From: Sphingomonas sp. H160509
Lineage (GTDB): Bacteria > Pseudomonadota > Alphaproteobacteria > Sphingomonadales > Sphingomonadaceae
Direction of reading: 5' to 3'
Length of the DNA: 64,000 nt
Assembly (NCBI RefSeq): GCF_024124765.2
Contig: NZ_JAMXSR020000002.1
Location: 3,740,001-3,804,000 of the forward strand
Position 1 is the first letter of the stretch, and every line of letters starts with the position of its first letter. Shown piece after piece: positions 28,153 through 36,417 of the stretch. The position numbers were made by a program, and so were the translations under genes. Under the pieces are notes generated by a model that saw only the letters and a program-made list of their open reading frames with translations, did not search any database and had not been told where the DNA came from.

Positions 28153-29047
28153 GCCACGCCAGCGATCGCGCGCTGATCGATCGGTTCCTCGAAATGATGA
28201 CTGCGGAGGTCGGGGCCGCGGCGAACACGGTGGCGGCCTATCGCAGCGACCTGACGCTTGCCTCGCAGGCGCTGGAAGGTGGACTGAGCGACGCGAATGC
28301 GGACGCGCTGGCCAAGCTCGCGAGCGGGTGGTCGGCGTTGTCGCGCTCGACCGTGGGCCGAAAGTCCGCCTCGCTCCGCCGCTTCTTCGCGTTCCTTGCC
28401 GATGAAGGCCACCGTGCCGACGATCCCGGCAAGGCTCTACCCCGACCCGGCACAGCACGCACCTTGCCGAAGATACTCAGCCACGCCGACGTCGACCGCC
28501 TCTTCGCAGCGATCGCCGAGCGCGCCACCCGCGATCCGCTCGACCCTAACGATTTACGGTTATCCGCGTTGTTCGAGCTTCTCTACGGCTCGGGCTTGCG
28601 CGCGACAGAACTCGTCAGCCTGCCGCGCAACGCCGTTCACCCCGATCGCCCGTTCCTGATCCTGCGCGGCAAGGGCGGGCGCGAGCGGCTCGTCCCGATT
28701 TCCGACCGCGCGCGGGCTGCCGTTGCGGTCTGGCGCACCCACGTCGCGACCGATCGTCTCTGGCTGTTCCCCTCTGGCAAGGGCCATCTCTCGCGCATCC
28801 GCCTGTATCAACTCGTGAAGGCAATAGCTGCCGAGGCAGGCATCCCCCCGACCGCGTCAGCCCGCATGTGCTGCGTCACGCCTTCGCCACGCATCTGCTC
28901 GCGGGCGGTGCGGATCTGCGAGCACTGCAATCGATGCTCGGCCACGCCGATATCGCCACCACGGAGATCTACACGCACGTCGATTCGAGCCGCCTCGTCG
29001 AACTCGTCAACACGCGCCACCCGCTGGCGGATATGCCGCCGCGTTGA
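28149..29047 (+). CDS. xerD: Site-specific tyrosine recombinase XerD
   Basis: XerD resolves chromosome dimers at dif together with XerC. The N-terminal SAM-like domain includes NTVAAYRSDL. The catalytic domain has Arg in YGSGLRATELV, Lys in GKGGRERLVPI, HVLRHAFATHLL, the His of MLGHADIATTEIY and the nucleophile Tyr in IYTHV. The start is GTG 28149 in a GTGA overlap. The frame breaks in the C6 run 28854-28859; seven C give GIPPDRVSPHVLRH. Corrected length is 299 aa. XerD is normally essential for clean segregation, so the break is likely an artefact. Confidence 0.93.
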
Positions 29048-29078
29048 CGCGGGCGCGCCCGCGCCGTAACCGCCGCTG

Positions 29079-30026
29079 ATGCCAAGCTTCCTCGACTTCG
29101 AGAAACCGATCGCCGAACTCCAGGGCCGGATCGACGAACTCCGCGACACCGCCGCCGAAGGCAGCGTCGACCTCGCCACCGACATCGCCCGCTTGCAGGC
29201 GAAGTCCGACAAGCTGCTGAAGGACACGTTCGCTCGCCTGACCCCGTGGCAGAAGACGCAAGTCGCCCGCCATCCCGAGCGTCCGCACTTCAAGGATTAC
29301 GTTGCCGCGCTGTTCGACGAGTTCGTGCCGCTCGCCGGCGACCGCGCCTTCGGCGACGACCAGGCGATCATCGGCGGCTTCGCGACCTTCCGCGGACGTA
29401 AGATCATGGTGCTCGGCCACGAGAAGGGTGATGATACCGCAAGCCGCCTCCGCCACAATTTCGGCATGGGCAAGCCCGAGGGGTACCGCAAGGCGATCCG
29501 CCTGGTGGAACTCGCCAACCGATTCGGCCTGCCGATCATCACGTTGGTCGACACCTCCGGCGCTTTCCCCGGTATCCAGGCCGAAGAGCGCGGCCAGGCG
29601 GAGGCGATCGCTCGCTCGACCGAAGCGTGCCTCAATGCGGGCGTGCCGATCGTCTCGGCGATCGTCGGCGAAGGTGGTTCGGGTGGCGCGGTCGCGCTCG
29701 CCGCGGGCAACCGCGTGCTGATGTTCGAACATGCGATCTATTCTGTGATCAGCCCCGAAGGCTGCGCCTCGATCCTGTGGCGCACCGCCGACAAGGCGCC
29801 CGAGGCCGCCGAAGCAATGCGGATCACCGCGCAGGACCTTAAATCGTTCGGCGTGATCGACGACATCGTGCCCGAGCCGCTGGGTGGCGCGCACCGCGAC
29901 CGCGCGGCCGCGATCGAGTCGCTCGCCGACGCGCTGTCGTCTGCGCTCAGGGACCTTGCCCCGCTCACACCGAGCGAACTCCGCAAGGACCGCCAGGCCA
30001 AGTTCCTCAAAATGGGTCGTCTCTAA
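29079..30026 (+). CDS. accA: Acetyl-CoA carboxylase carboxyltransferase subunit alpha
   Basis: The alpha subunit of the carboxyltransferase makes malonyl-CoA for fatty acid synthesis, acting with AccD. Full-length 315 aa with FLDFEKPIAELQGRIDEL, IGGFATFRGRKIMVLGHEKG, the crotonase-fold GAFPGIQAEERGQAEAIA and IVGEGGSGGAVALAAGN. The frame is intact. It is followed by a strong terminator and converges on the flp pilin genes. Confidence 0.97.
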   Translation: MPSFLDFEKPIAELQGRIDELRDTAAEGSVDLATDIARLQAKSDKLLKDTFARLTPWQKTQVARHPERPHFKDYVAALFDEFVPLAGDRAFGDDQAIIGGFATFRGRKIMVLGHEKGDDTASRLRHNFGMGKPEGYRKAIRLVELANRFGLPIITLVDTSGAFPGIQAEERGQAEAIARSTEACLNAGVPIVSAIVGEGGSGGAVALAAGNRVLMFEHAIYSVISPEGCASILWRTADKAPEAAEAMRITAQDLKSFGVIDDIVPEPLGGAHRDRAAAIESLADALSSALRDLAPLTPSELRKDRQAKFLKMGRL

Positions 30027-30035
30027 GCCACGCAG

Positions 30036-30069
30036 AAAGGGCGGCGGAACCGAGGTTCCGCCGCCCTTT
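30036..30069. terminator. Strong hairpin between accA and flp genes
   Basis: A perfect inverted repeat, AAAGGGCGGCGGAACC / GGTTCCGCCGCCCTTT with loop GA, starts 10 bp after the accA stop. The A and T flanks make it usable in both directions for the two convergent units. Confidence 0.85.
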
Positions 30070-30126
30070 CGACTCGCATGTCATGCTGGAGAGCGGTCGC
30101 GCATGCGCCGCTCTCCAGCGCGATGA

Positions 30127-30300
30127 TTACTTGGCCGCGTTGTTCAGCGTCGTTGAGACGTTGGTGAACGTCGTCTTGAGGCTGGCGCCCAGGCCCTGCA
30201 TCGCGGCGATCGCGGCAACGGCGATCAGCGCGGCGATCAGGCCGTATTCGATTGCGGTCGCACCCTTGGAATTCTTGAAAAACTTGCGGATCGTCTTCAT
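30127..30300 (-). CDS. Flp family type IVb pilin
   Basis: A 57-aa prepilin. The leader MKTIRKFFKNSKG is cut before ATAIEYGLIAALIAV, with Glu +5 and Tyr +6 as in Flp/Fap pilins, then one membrane helix and a short tail. It forms Tad pili for surface attachment. ATG 30300 has the classical short leader; longer readings to 30345 are not needed. No tad assembly genes are in the window. Confidence 0.92.
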   Translation of the reverse strand: MKTIRKFFKNSKGATAIEYGLIAALIAVAAIAAMQGLGASLKTTFTNVSTTLNNAAK

Positions 30301-30426
30301 TCCGGTCTCCATCGTTTCGATTGCGTCTGTGTCACCCGGCTGCACCGGACGGACCGGATCAGCGATTTGAGGGATACAAGTGGTTGGTTGAGAAAGGTTT
30401 AAGGTGGGCGCCGTTTCTTTTGCGGA

Positions 30427-30579
30427 TCAGCGCGCGTTGGCGACCTTCGAGTTGACGTTGCCCCACATGCCCGTCGTCGTATCGGCGAGCGCGGTGAGAC
30501 CGGCGATCATCGCGATCACGACCAGCGCGATGATGAGCCCGTATTCAATCGCGGTCGCCCCCCGTCTTTCGCGCAGCAC
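30427..30579 (-). CDS. Second Flp-type pilin, N-terminus uncertain
   Basis: Below the usual ORF size limit. It reads GTG-start LRERRGATAIEYGLIIAL, then an Ile/Val/Ala helix and the tail MWGNVNSKVANAR, a clear Flp pilin with RG/ATAIEYG cleavage. The frame is open further upstream (VIRTIARVLRERRG), but no start is in frame there. One extra C after the ATG at about 30605 would give MPVIRTIARVLRERRG, a normal leader. So either a GTG start or another homopolymer error. Confidence 0.7.
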   Translation of the reverse strand: MLRERRGATAIEYGLIIALVVIAMIAGLTALADTTTGMWGNVNSKVANAR

Positions 30580-30662
30580 GCGCGCGATCGTTCGGATGAC
30601 GGCATGCGTCGCGACGGATATAGGGGCTCATGAATGCGGTCTAGTCGCGGGGAAATTAAGGA

Positions 30663-31103
30663 ATGACCAACGATCCGTCCGTATCGGGACCGATGCCCGC
30701 TGCGTCGTTGCTGCTGCCCGTAGTAGCGGCCGCATTGGTCGATCTCGAAGGCCGCGTGCTTTTGCAACAACGTCCGGAAGGCAAGTCGCTCGCGGGTCTG
30801 TGGGAGTTCCCGGGTGGCAAGGTCGAGCCTGGCGAGACCCCCGAAGCGGCCCTCATCCGCGAACTCGAGGAGGAATTGGCGATCACGGTGCCGCACGCCT
30901 GCCTCGCGCCTGCCACGTTCGCCAGCGCGCCGCTCGGTGAACGCCATTTGCTGTTGTTGCTCTACATCACGCGCAAATGGACCGGCGTGCCGCGTGCGCT
31001 CGAAGCGACCGCGCTACGCTGGGTGAGGCCGAACGAGATGCACTCCCTGCCGATGCCGCCCGCCGATCGCCCGCTGATCGGTCTCTTGGATGCGCTGATC
31101 TGA
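30663..31103 (+). CDS. mutT: MutT-type Nudix hydrolase ((deoxy)nucleoside triphosphate pyrophosphohydrolase)
   Basis: A 146-aa Nudix protein. The Nudix box runs from GGKVEPGETPEAALIRELEEEL, with GLWEFPGGK before it as in MutT, which clears 8-oxo-dGTP to prevent transversions. The C-terminal ALRWVRPNEM and LPMPPADRPLI are MutT-like. ATG 30663 follows TTAAGGA. It is divergent from the flp2 gene. Confidence 0.87.
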   Translation: MTNDPSVSGPMPAASLLLPVVAAALVDLEGRVLLQQRPEGKSLAGLWEFPGGKVEPGETPEAALIRELEEELAITVPHACLAPATFASAPLGERHLLLLLYITRKWTGVPRALEATALRWVRPNEMHSLPMPPADRPLIGLLDALI

Positions 31104-31481
31104 TTGTGTCGCGCCTTCGATAAGGGGCTCCGCCACAACGCGTTCAGATGTCTCGAACAATGCGCCCGACATGCCCGTCCGTTGGTTGATGGGCGGGTAT
31201 GTCGGCTCGTCGTAATCTTTGGCTCGTCACCAAGGCGGGTCGGCATACTCCGTGTTCAAAAAAGCGCTTGATCCCGGACGCTTGCAGGCGCATGGAATCC
31301 GAGCCGGCTACGTCCCAAGACCGTATCCGGCCATCCGGACTGCGGCTCGCGCGTGTTATTCCCTTTTCTCGAGCGAGCCGTTTCCGTCGATGACGGAACG
31401 CCGAGCTCGAACGATCGGGTTCCATGCATCTACTTTGGTCCAACTACCGCGACGCACCGGCGGTTTTGACCCCCCGCGTTC
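31104..31481. other. 378-bp gap without a convincing gene
   Basis: Short frames on both strands here lack ribosome sites, recognisable motifs and normal codon use. I see no strong hairpin or repeat family. Confidence 0.5.
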
Positions 31482-31805
31482 TCACTGCACGGTCTGATCT
31501 CGTCGCACCATGGGACGCAATCTCACGCCCAGGCTGATAACCAGGGGCCAGAATATGGTGTTGCCGATATCCGAAAGCGTGTCGGCCCAGCGCATGCCGT
31601 AATTGAGGTAGTCGAGCGTTTCGTTGCCAAGTTCCGCCAGGACGACGACCAGCAAGGGGATGAGCGTCCCCAACGACCGGCCGCTGATGAGCCGCACGAG
31701 CATGAGGATGATGAGCCCGGCATGGATATGGAGGATCGCGTCGGGCAGGCCGGTGCCGTCTCCGATCCAGAGAATAAGCGAATGATACAGCGCGGGAATA
31801 TCCAT
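31482..31805 (-). CDS. Small multi-pass membrane protein
   Basis: 107 aa with about three hydrophobic helices (HAGLIILMLVRLIS, TLIPLLVVVLAEL, TIFWPLVISLGV). The acidic/aromatic loop ELGNETLDYLNYGMRW is vaguely VanZ-like, but I cannot assign a family. ATG 31805 (MDIPALYHSL) is chosen. It is divergent from the BLUF gene. Confidence 0.55.
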   Translation of the reverse strand: MDIPALYHSLILWIGDGTGLPDAILHIHAGLIILMLVRLISGRSLGTLIPLLVVVLAELGNETLDYLNYGMRWADTLSDIGNTIFWPLVISLGVRLRPMVRRDQTVQ

Positions 31806-32004
31806 CGCCGGGCAACAGCCGAGATCGGCATCAAAAGCAAGGATGAGGCCATGCGACGCGTATCGTCTCGAGCCTGGCGTGATACCGAGAACAGCCATTC
31901 GCGCCGTGGTCGATACTCGATTTCTGTCGGCAGCGACCATGTCCGGTGGGTCGGATGACGGTGCGGGGGGCGGTGCTTCTACGGGCAAATGCGCTGATCT
32001 GTCC

Positions 32005-32029
32005 CGAACACACCGCCGCAATTCCCGTT
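32005..32029 (+). promoter_or_regulatory. Candidate EcfG (general stress sigma) promoter of the BLUF gene
   Basis: CGAAC, 16 bp, CGTT. The EcfG consensus is GGAAC-N16/17-CGTT, so there is one mismatch, and the element ends 50 bp before the BLUF start. This fits a stress-controlled light sensor. Confidence 0.4.
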
Positions 32030-32079
32030 TAATTTGACGTTTAGATTCGGCGGTTACGTCGGACTCGAAGGAGTTCGCG

Positions 32080-32484
32080 TTGATACGTCTCATCTACATC
32101 AGTACCGCCCGCTCCGAGCTATCGAAGGCCGAGCTTGAGGGTGTGCTGCGCGCGTCGCGGCGTAACAATGCGGCGGTCGGCGTGACGGGCTTGTTGGTTG
32201 TTGGCGGACGTCGGTTCCTGCAGGCGCTCGAAGGACCGGCGGATGCGGTTGTGCAGACATACGACCGTATCAAGGCCGACGGACGCCACTTCGCCGCCGT
32301 GACACTTGACAATCGCCCGATTGCCGAGCGCAGCTTTCCCGACTGGGCAATGGGCCATCAGCCTGGCAGACCCTTGCGCGGTGACGGTGCAGTTGCAGAC
32401 GATGTGGCTAGGCTGATCGCGCCGATCGCCGATCCCACCATGCACGCGTATTTTGCGGAGTTCGCCAAGAAGCACGCCACCTGA
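32080..32484 (+). CDS. BLUF domain blue-light photoreceptor
   Basis: 134 aa, essentially one BLUF domain binding FAD. The three flavin-site residues have the spacing of AppA: Tyr6 in RLIYIS, Asn30 in RRNNAAVGVTG, Gln48 in RFLQALEG; a Trp follows in FPDWAMG. With no output domain it must signal through partners. TTG 32080 is supported by GAAGGAG 8 nt upstream. It is first in a run of small stress-like genes. Confidence 0.92.
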   Translation: MIRLIYISTARSELSKAELEGVLRASRRNNAAVGVTGLLVVGGRRFLQALEGPADAVVQTYDRIKADGRHFAAVTLDNRPIAERSFPDWAMGHQPGRPLRGDGAVADDVARLIAPIADPTMHAYFAEFAKKHAT

Positions 32485-32623
32485 AGCACTCGATGCCGGC
32501 GGCTTAAAATTGCATGCGCCGCGCCAAGCCATCGATCTCTAGGTCTGCCTTATCTACGATCCGTAGTCATGACGTGGCTCCGTACCGCCCGTTGTGCGTT
32601 TGAGCGCAACGGAGGAGACTGAC

Positions 32624-32815
32624 ATGGTAGCGAGAGAGAAGATTACGGACGGTGCGAACGAGCGCGCCATCGACGAACCGATTGCCGGCACGGCTCCGGG
32701 CATTCCCGATGACGCACTCTTGCCGGGCGAAGAGCTGCCGGAGGAGCCGAAAGACGAAGACGTAGCACGAGTCGCGCAGAAACTAGGCGCGCCAACGCCA
32801 ATGGAGGCGTCATGA
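32624..32815 (+). CDS. Small acidic hypothetical protein
   Basis: 63 aa, rich in Glu, Asp, Pro and Ala (LPGEELPEEPKDEDVARVA), probably disordered. No family recognised. ATG 32624 follows GGAGGAG by 5 nt, a strong site. Its TGA overlaps the next ATG, so the two are an operon. Confidence 0.65.
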   Translation: MVAREKITDGANERAIDEPIAGTAPGIPDDALLPGEELPEEPKDEDVARVAQKLGAPTPMEAS

Positions 32816-33042
32816 TGTCCGACGACGCGACACAGACCCGCCAGCGCGAGATTGCCACGGAGCATCTGCTGTTCAAGCTCATGGAATATGTCGAAGCGCG
32901 GCACGCCGGGCTCCTCGACTTCATGGAACAGAGCCTCGACCACCTCGGCGATCCGGCGACCGACGGTACCAAGGACGACGAAGCCGTTCGCAAGATCGCA
33001 AAGGGCATGATTGCCGGCGCGCGCAAACAGGGTGTGAACTAG
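32812..33042 (+). CDS. Small helical hypothetical protein
   Basis: About 76 aa, mostly amphipathic helix (REIATEHLLFKLMEYVEARH, then LLDFMEQSLDHLG) and a basic end (IAKGMIAGARKQGVN). No family recognised. ATG 32812 or 32815 overlaps the upstream stop; coupled to it. Confidence 0.65.
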   Translation: MMSDDATQTRQREIATEHLLFKLMEYVEARHAGLLDFMEQSLDHLGDPATDGTKDDEAVRKIAKGMIAGARKQGVN

Positions 33043-33239
33043 GCGCACGCTAAGTCGACTTGGGAGATGTCGGTCGCCCGTGCCGGGGGACCGCATCTCC
33101 GACCGCAGCTTCCTTTGGGCTTATCGGGTTGCCGGTCGTGGCCTGTATTTAGTTAAATCCGATCCAGTTTGTTTCGCAAGAACATTGCAGGAACATCAAT
33201 CCGATGCGATGAGTGTTCCAACGATTCGAGGACACGATC

Positions 33240-33476
33240 ATGGCCGAGTACGACAACGACCAGCAGGAGCCTAAGCCCGCGTTTGGCAAGTGGCTGCTGA
33301 CGCAGCGCGACCGCGGCGATTGGGTCGACGGTATCGCCGACGCCGCGCGTGCGGATCGGACCTTTCCCAAGAACGGCGATCCGGAGGCCGTGCGCGCACA
33401 TTTACGCAAGCAGCAGGCCGACGGTGACGCCTTCGCCGCGATCGACGATGCCGAGAGCGATTGGATGGCGGTCTAA
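33240..33476 (+). CDS. YozE-like SAM-fold small protein
   Basis: 78 aa. FGKWLLTQRDRGDWVDGIAD, ADRTFPKNG and EAVRAHLRKQQADGDAF match the pattern of YozE (sterile-alpha-motif-like) proteins. In alphaproteobacteria they are often small stress genes; the function is unknown. ATG 33240 (MAEYDNDQ) is used rather than an upstream ATG at 33213. Confidence 0.7.
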   Translation: MAEYDNDQQEPKPAFGKWLLTQRDRGDWVDGIADAARADRTFPKNGDPEAVRAHLRKQQADGDAFAAIDDAESDWMAV

Positions 33477-33621
33477 ACGGTGCTGGTCGTCATGCGGCGA
33501 TTAGCGAGACCGTATCGGCGGCAGTATCGGATGGGGATTGTCGATACGTCAGGAGTTGGTCCGGGGGCGCAAGAATGCGTCTGGGGCAGGGTAGGATGAC
33601 CGATCTATCAAGCGAAAACAG

Positions 33622-33651
33622 AAGGGGCGTCCCGTTATCGGAACGCCCCTT
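33622..33651 (-). terminator. Terminator hairpin of the 33681-34204 gene
   Basis: AAGGGGCGTCCCG / CGGAACGCCCCTT with loop TTAT, one mismatch; on the minus strand a T-rich tail TTCTGTTTTCG follows. It lies 30 bp past that gene's stop. Confidence 0.7.
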
Positions 33652-33680
33652 CAGCTGGACCGGCGTTGAAACGTCGGCGA

Positions 33681-34204
33681 TTACGCCATCGAAACCTTCG
33701 TCCGCGTCGACGTGTGCCCACCCGAGCGATAGAGTACATCGGCAGCGTCTTCGGCGTTGATCCCGGCAGCGCTGGTATCGACGGAGACGAACACGCCACC
33801 CTCGTTGATACGGCCTTCATAGTAGCTGGCATCGACGCGGCTGACACCGTGATCGGTCATAACCTTCTCCAGCCCGCCAACGGCGCCACCGAGCGCCGCG
33901 CCCGTGATCGCAGCGCCTGGGATGGCCGCGGATGCAATCGCGCCAGCGGCAACGAGGGGGGCCGACTCCCGGAATGGCGAGGGGCTGCGATGCCGAGCAG
34001 CGTGCCGATCCCGGCGCCGGCCGCGACTTTGCCGACGAACTCCTGCGTGTCGCCGTTGCCGTCCGTGGTGGTGTTCTTGCCGTCATGCTGGGCAACGATG
34101 GAGATGGCGCTGTCGTTGATACCGGCTGCGCGAAGCTCGTCCACGGCGCGCTCGGCGTCTGCATGATTATCGAAAACCGCGGATACCAAGTTCGTGCTCA
34201 TCAT
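33681..34204 (-). CDS. General stress protein with glycine-zipper region (GSP17M-like)
   Basis: About 173 aa after correction. The N-terminal domain (STNLVSAVFDNHADAERAVD, INDSAISIVAQ) resembles the general stress protein 17M domain. A hydrophobic Gly/Ala region follows (GVGPLVAAGAIASAAIPGAA, ITGAALGGAVGG), and the end is SYYEGRINEGGVFVSVDTS. A role in envelope or stress response is inferred. Two breaks lie 20 bp apart, GGGG at 33981-33984 and G6 at 33956-33961; one G fewer in each restores LGIAALAIPGVGPLVAAG. Start 34204 (MMSTNL) or 34201. Confidence 0.75.
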
Positions 34205-34258
34205 CAGTTCCAGTCGGGGACAGGTTGTAGATGAGCGTAGAAGCCGCATCGAAGGCCT

Positions 34259-34291
34259 AACGTTCCGGAAATTGAGAGTTAGCGGAACGTT
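34259..34291. promoter_or_regulatory. Inverted repeat upstream of the stress protein
   Basis: AACGTTCC and GGAACGTT arms separated by 17 bp. The plus strand also reads GGAAA-N16-CGTT, near the EcfG pattern but pointing away from the stress gene. It could be a regulator site. Confidence 0.3.
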
Positions 34292-34408
34292 AACTTCGAA
34301 TGGTGCGGGAAAGGTGGCCGACAAGGATCGCGTCTGTGAGTCGCACGGATAGGGCAGAGGCAATCGCCGCCCATGGGGGTAAGGCGATTGCCGGCAGTGT
34401 GTCGAAGC

Positions 34409-34522
34409 CTATTGGTAACCGCCGTTTTCCTCACGCTCCTTGGCAGCGTCCTCCTGTACCTTTTCCATCTCCTCTGCCTCTTCGGCCGGGGTTGAGTCGT
34501 CGGTTTTCGGATCGTCGATCAT
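34409..34522 (-). CDS. 37-aa acidic micro-protein
   Basis: Too short for normal gene calling. It reads MIDDPKTDDSTPAEEAEE, then MEKVQEDAAKEREENGGYQ and TAG, strongly acidic and helical. ATG 34522 is preceded by AAGGAG at 6-nt spacing, a strong ribosome site. No family is known to me; its position among stress-like genes suggests a small stress peptide. Confidence 0.55.
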   Translation of the reverse strand: MIDDPKTDDSTPAEEAEEMEKVQEDAAKEREENGGYQ

Positions 34523-34818
34523 GGTCATCTCCTTGCCAGTTCAACGCGCAGCCAAGCTTTTGGGCTCAGCCATAATGTCTGAAAGTCGCTCACGCTGCGG
34601 CACGAACAACAGGACAAACTTTGCGGTTCATTCAGACTGAGACGCCGCTGCGGACAATGCTCTGCTGGGGCAGCCGGTCCTGGGTGCCGGAGTCCGGGCA
34701 TTTTAAAACGACAAGGGTCGTGACGTCGCTGTCCGGACGATCGCCCCCGCCACCAGGGTGGGGCCGGCATTTCTCGTTACGAAATCCTGGGCAGCCCGGG
34801 ATCGAAACCGGCATTCAC

Positions 34819-34892
34819 TGGAGGCCCGACCGGGAATCGAACCCGGGTGCGAGGATTTGCAGTCCTCTACGTCACCACTCCGCCATCGGGCC
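34819..34892 (-). tRNA. tRNA-Cys (GCA anticodon)
   Basis: A 74-nt tRNA on the minus strand. Acceptor GGCCCGA pairs with TCGGGCC, discriminator T is followed by encoded CCA. The anticodon arm is AGGAC-TGCAAAT-CCT with GCA, and the T-arm has GGTTCGATTCC. Confidence 0.97.
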
Positions 34893-35210
34893 CCGATTGC
34901 GTGAAGGCGGCGCAAATGCTTCGTTTTTCCGCTGCGGTCAACCGGCAGTTGCGGTCCCCAGCGGAATAATCTGGTTTCCTCGACTCGCACGTCGCCGCAG
35001 GCGGTGAGCGTCGCGCGCTACCGCCCCCGGCCTCGTCCCTGGCCTCGTATCGTGACTCGCACACGTCAGCGTCTTTGCTTAGGGTTAAGTGCAAGGACGT
35101 TAATGGCTTTAGGGGCGGGCGCTTGAAGACGGACAGGATTGCGGGCGGCACGAATACGACGGGTGTCGATGACGAGGTGTTCGCGATGCCGTCGGGCATG
35201 GCAATCCGGT
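34893..35210. other. 318-bp gap, no gene seen
   Basis: It holds the tRNA-Cys upstream region and the leader of the AraC-type gene. I see no credible coding frame, repeat or terminator. Confidence 0.45.
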
Positions 35211-36146
35211 ATGACCGGCCCGCAGCCGCGCCTCGCCGACTATATCACCGGCTATCACGTCTATCGAACCGACACGGGTAGCGAAGCAGGGCAGGTCGAC
35301 TGGTTCCTGCCGGCGACCGCCAACGTGCGGATCGCGATCGACGCCGGGCCGATCGCGGTTTCGATCGGCCGGCGGACCTATGATCCGCTGCCCGTGGCGA
35401 GCCTGTTCGGGCCCACCAACCAGGCGTTGAAGGCGGTGACGCATGGCGGCGTGATGATCGGCTTCGGGATCAGCGCGCTGGGATGGGCACGATTGTTCCG
35501 GCGATCGGCCGGCGACTTCCGCAACCGCATCGTGCCGCTGGAAGACGTGCTCGGGAAGGCCTTCACACGCGATCTGGTAGCGGGCTTGCAGGGCGCGCCG
35601 GATGATGCCGCCGTCGCGCCCATCCTAGATTCGATGTTGCTCGCGCGGCTGGGGCCGCCGCATGCCGATGCGCCGCAGATCCGGCAGTTGATGGAGATAC
35701 TCGCGACCGACGGCCCGACCGACATCGCGTCCGCCGCTGCACAACTCGACATCCCGACGCACGCGCTGCGCCGCCTGTCGGTGCGCCATTTCGGGTTCCC
35801 GCCCAAGATGCTCCTCTTGCGCGCACGGTTCCTGCGGTCGTTCGTCCGGTTGATGATGGCCGGCGGCGAGGCGGACTATTCGACGATCGACCGCTCCTAT
35901 TTCGATGCTTCCCATTTCCTGCGCGATTCGGCGACCTTTTTGGGAATGACCCCGCGGCGTTTCATGGCGCTGACCAAGCCGTTCCTGAAGGCAAGCCTGC
36001 GGGCGCGGAATGCAGTGCTGGGATCGCCGACGCAGGTGCTGCACGACATCGAAAAGGCGCCGGCCCGCGATGCGCTACCGCGCGACTCGAGCCGCACGAC
36101 GCAACAGCGGGTCATTTCGCGGGACGGTTCCGCGATCGGGTGCTAA
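35211..36146 (+). CDS. AraC family transcriptional regulator
   Basis: 311 aa. The N-terminal ~190 residues (YITGYHVYRTDTGSEAGQVD, FLPATANVRIAIDAGP) look like an AraC ligand-binding domain of the DUF6597 type. Two helix-turn-helix motifs follow: DIPTHALRRLSVRHFGFPPK and DASHFLRDSATFLGMTPRR. ATG 35211 starts the conserved region (MTGPQPRLADYI). The target is unknown. Confidence 0.87.
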   Translation: MTGPQPRLADYITGYHVYRTDTGSEAGQVDWFLPATANVRIAIDAGPIAVSIGRRTYDPLPVASLFGPTNQALKAVTHGGVMIGFGISALGWARLFRRSAGDFRNRIVPLEDVLGKAFTRDLVAGLQGAPDDAAVAPILDSMLLARLGPPHADAPQIRQLMEILATDGPTDIASAAAQLDIPTHALRRLSVRHFGFPPKMLLLRARFLRSFVRLMMAGGEADYSTIDRSYFDASHFLRDSATFLGMTPRRFMALTKPFLKASLRARNAVLGSPTQVLHDIEKAPARDALPRDSSRTTQQRVISRDGSAIGC

Positions 36147-36214
36147 AGACGGGCGCAGAGGTGTTGCCGGGATTTCTCGTGCGCCCTCGACGCCCCGTTC
36201 GCGGCATCTCGGTG

Positions 36215-36275
36215 TCACACGGGCGGGCGGGGCGTCTCCCGGTCCCCCGCAGGCCCGTTGCCGACGCCCGTGTGA
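36215..36275. other. Inverted repeat with 39-nt loop after the AraC gene
   Basis: TCACACGGGCG and CGCCCGTGTGA, perfect 11-bp arms, 69 bp past the AraC stop and 143 bp before pcm. No T tract. It could be a terminator stem or structured leader. Confidence 0.35.
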
Positions 36276-36417
36276 ATCGTGGCGAAATCCGACCAACCGA
36301 TGCTTGGCGTTGCCGCGCCCACGCGATAACAGACGGACCATATCCGGCCGCGCGATATCGGAGCGATCCGAAACAAGTGTATTGCGTGGCTAAAACAGTT
36401 GTGCGACAGGATGCGCC

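Noticed and set aside
31199..31393. 64-aa frame in the gap before the membrane protein
   Set aside because: No ribosome site, odd composition and no family; the gap is better left empty.
34819..35210. Integrated element at tRNA-Cys
   Set aside because: No integrase, no repeated tRNA 3' end and normal chromosomal genes on both sides; XerD at 28 kb is the housekeeping enzyme.
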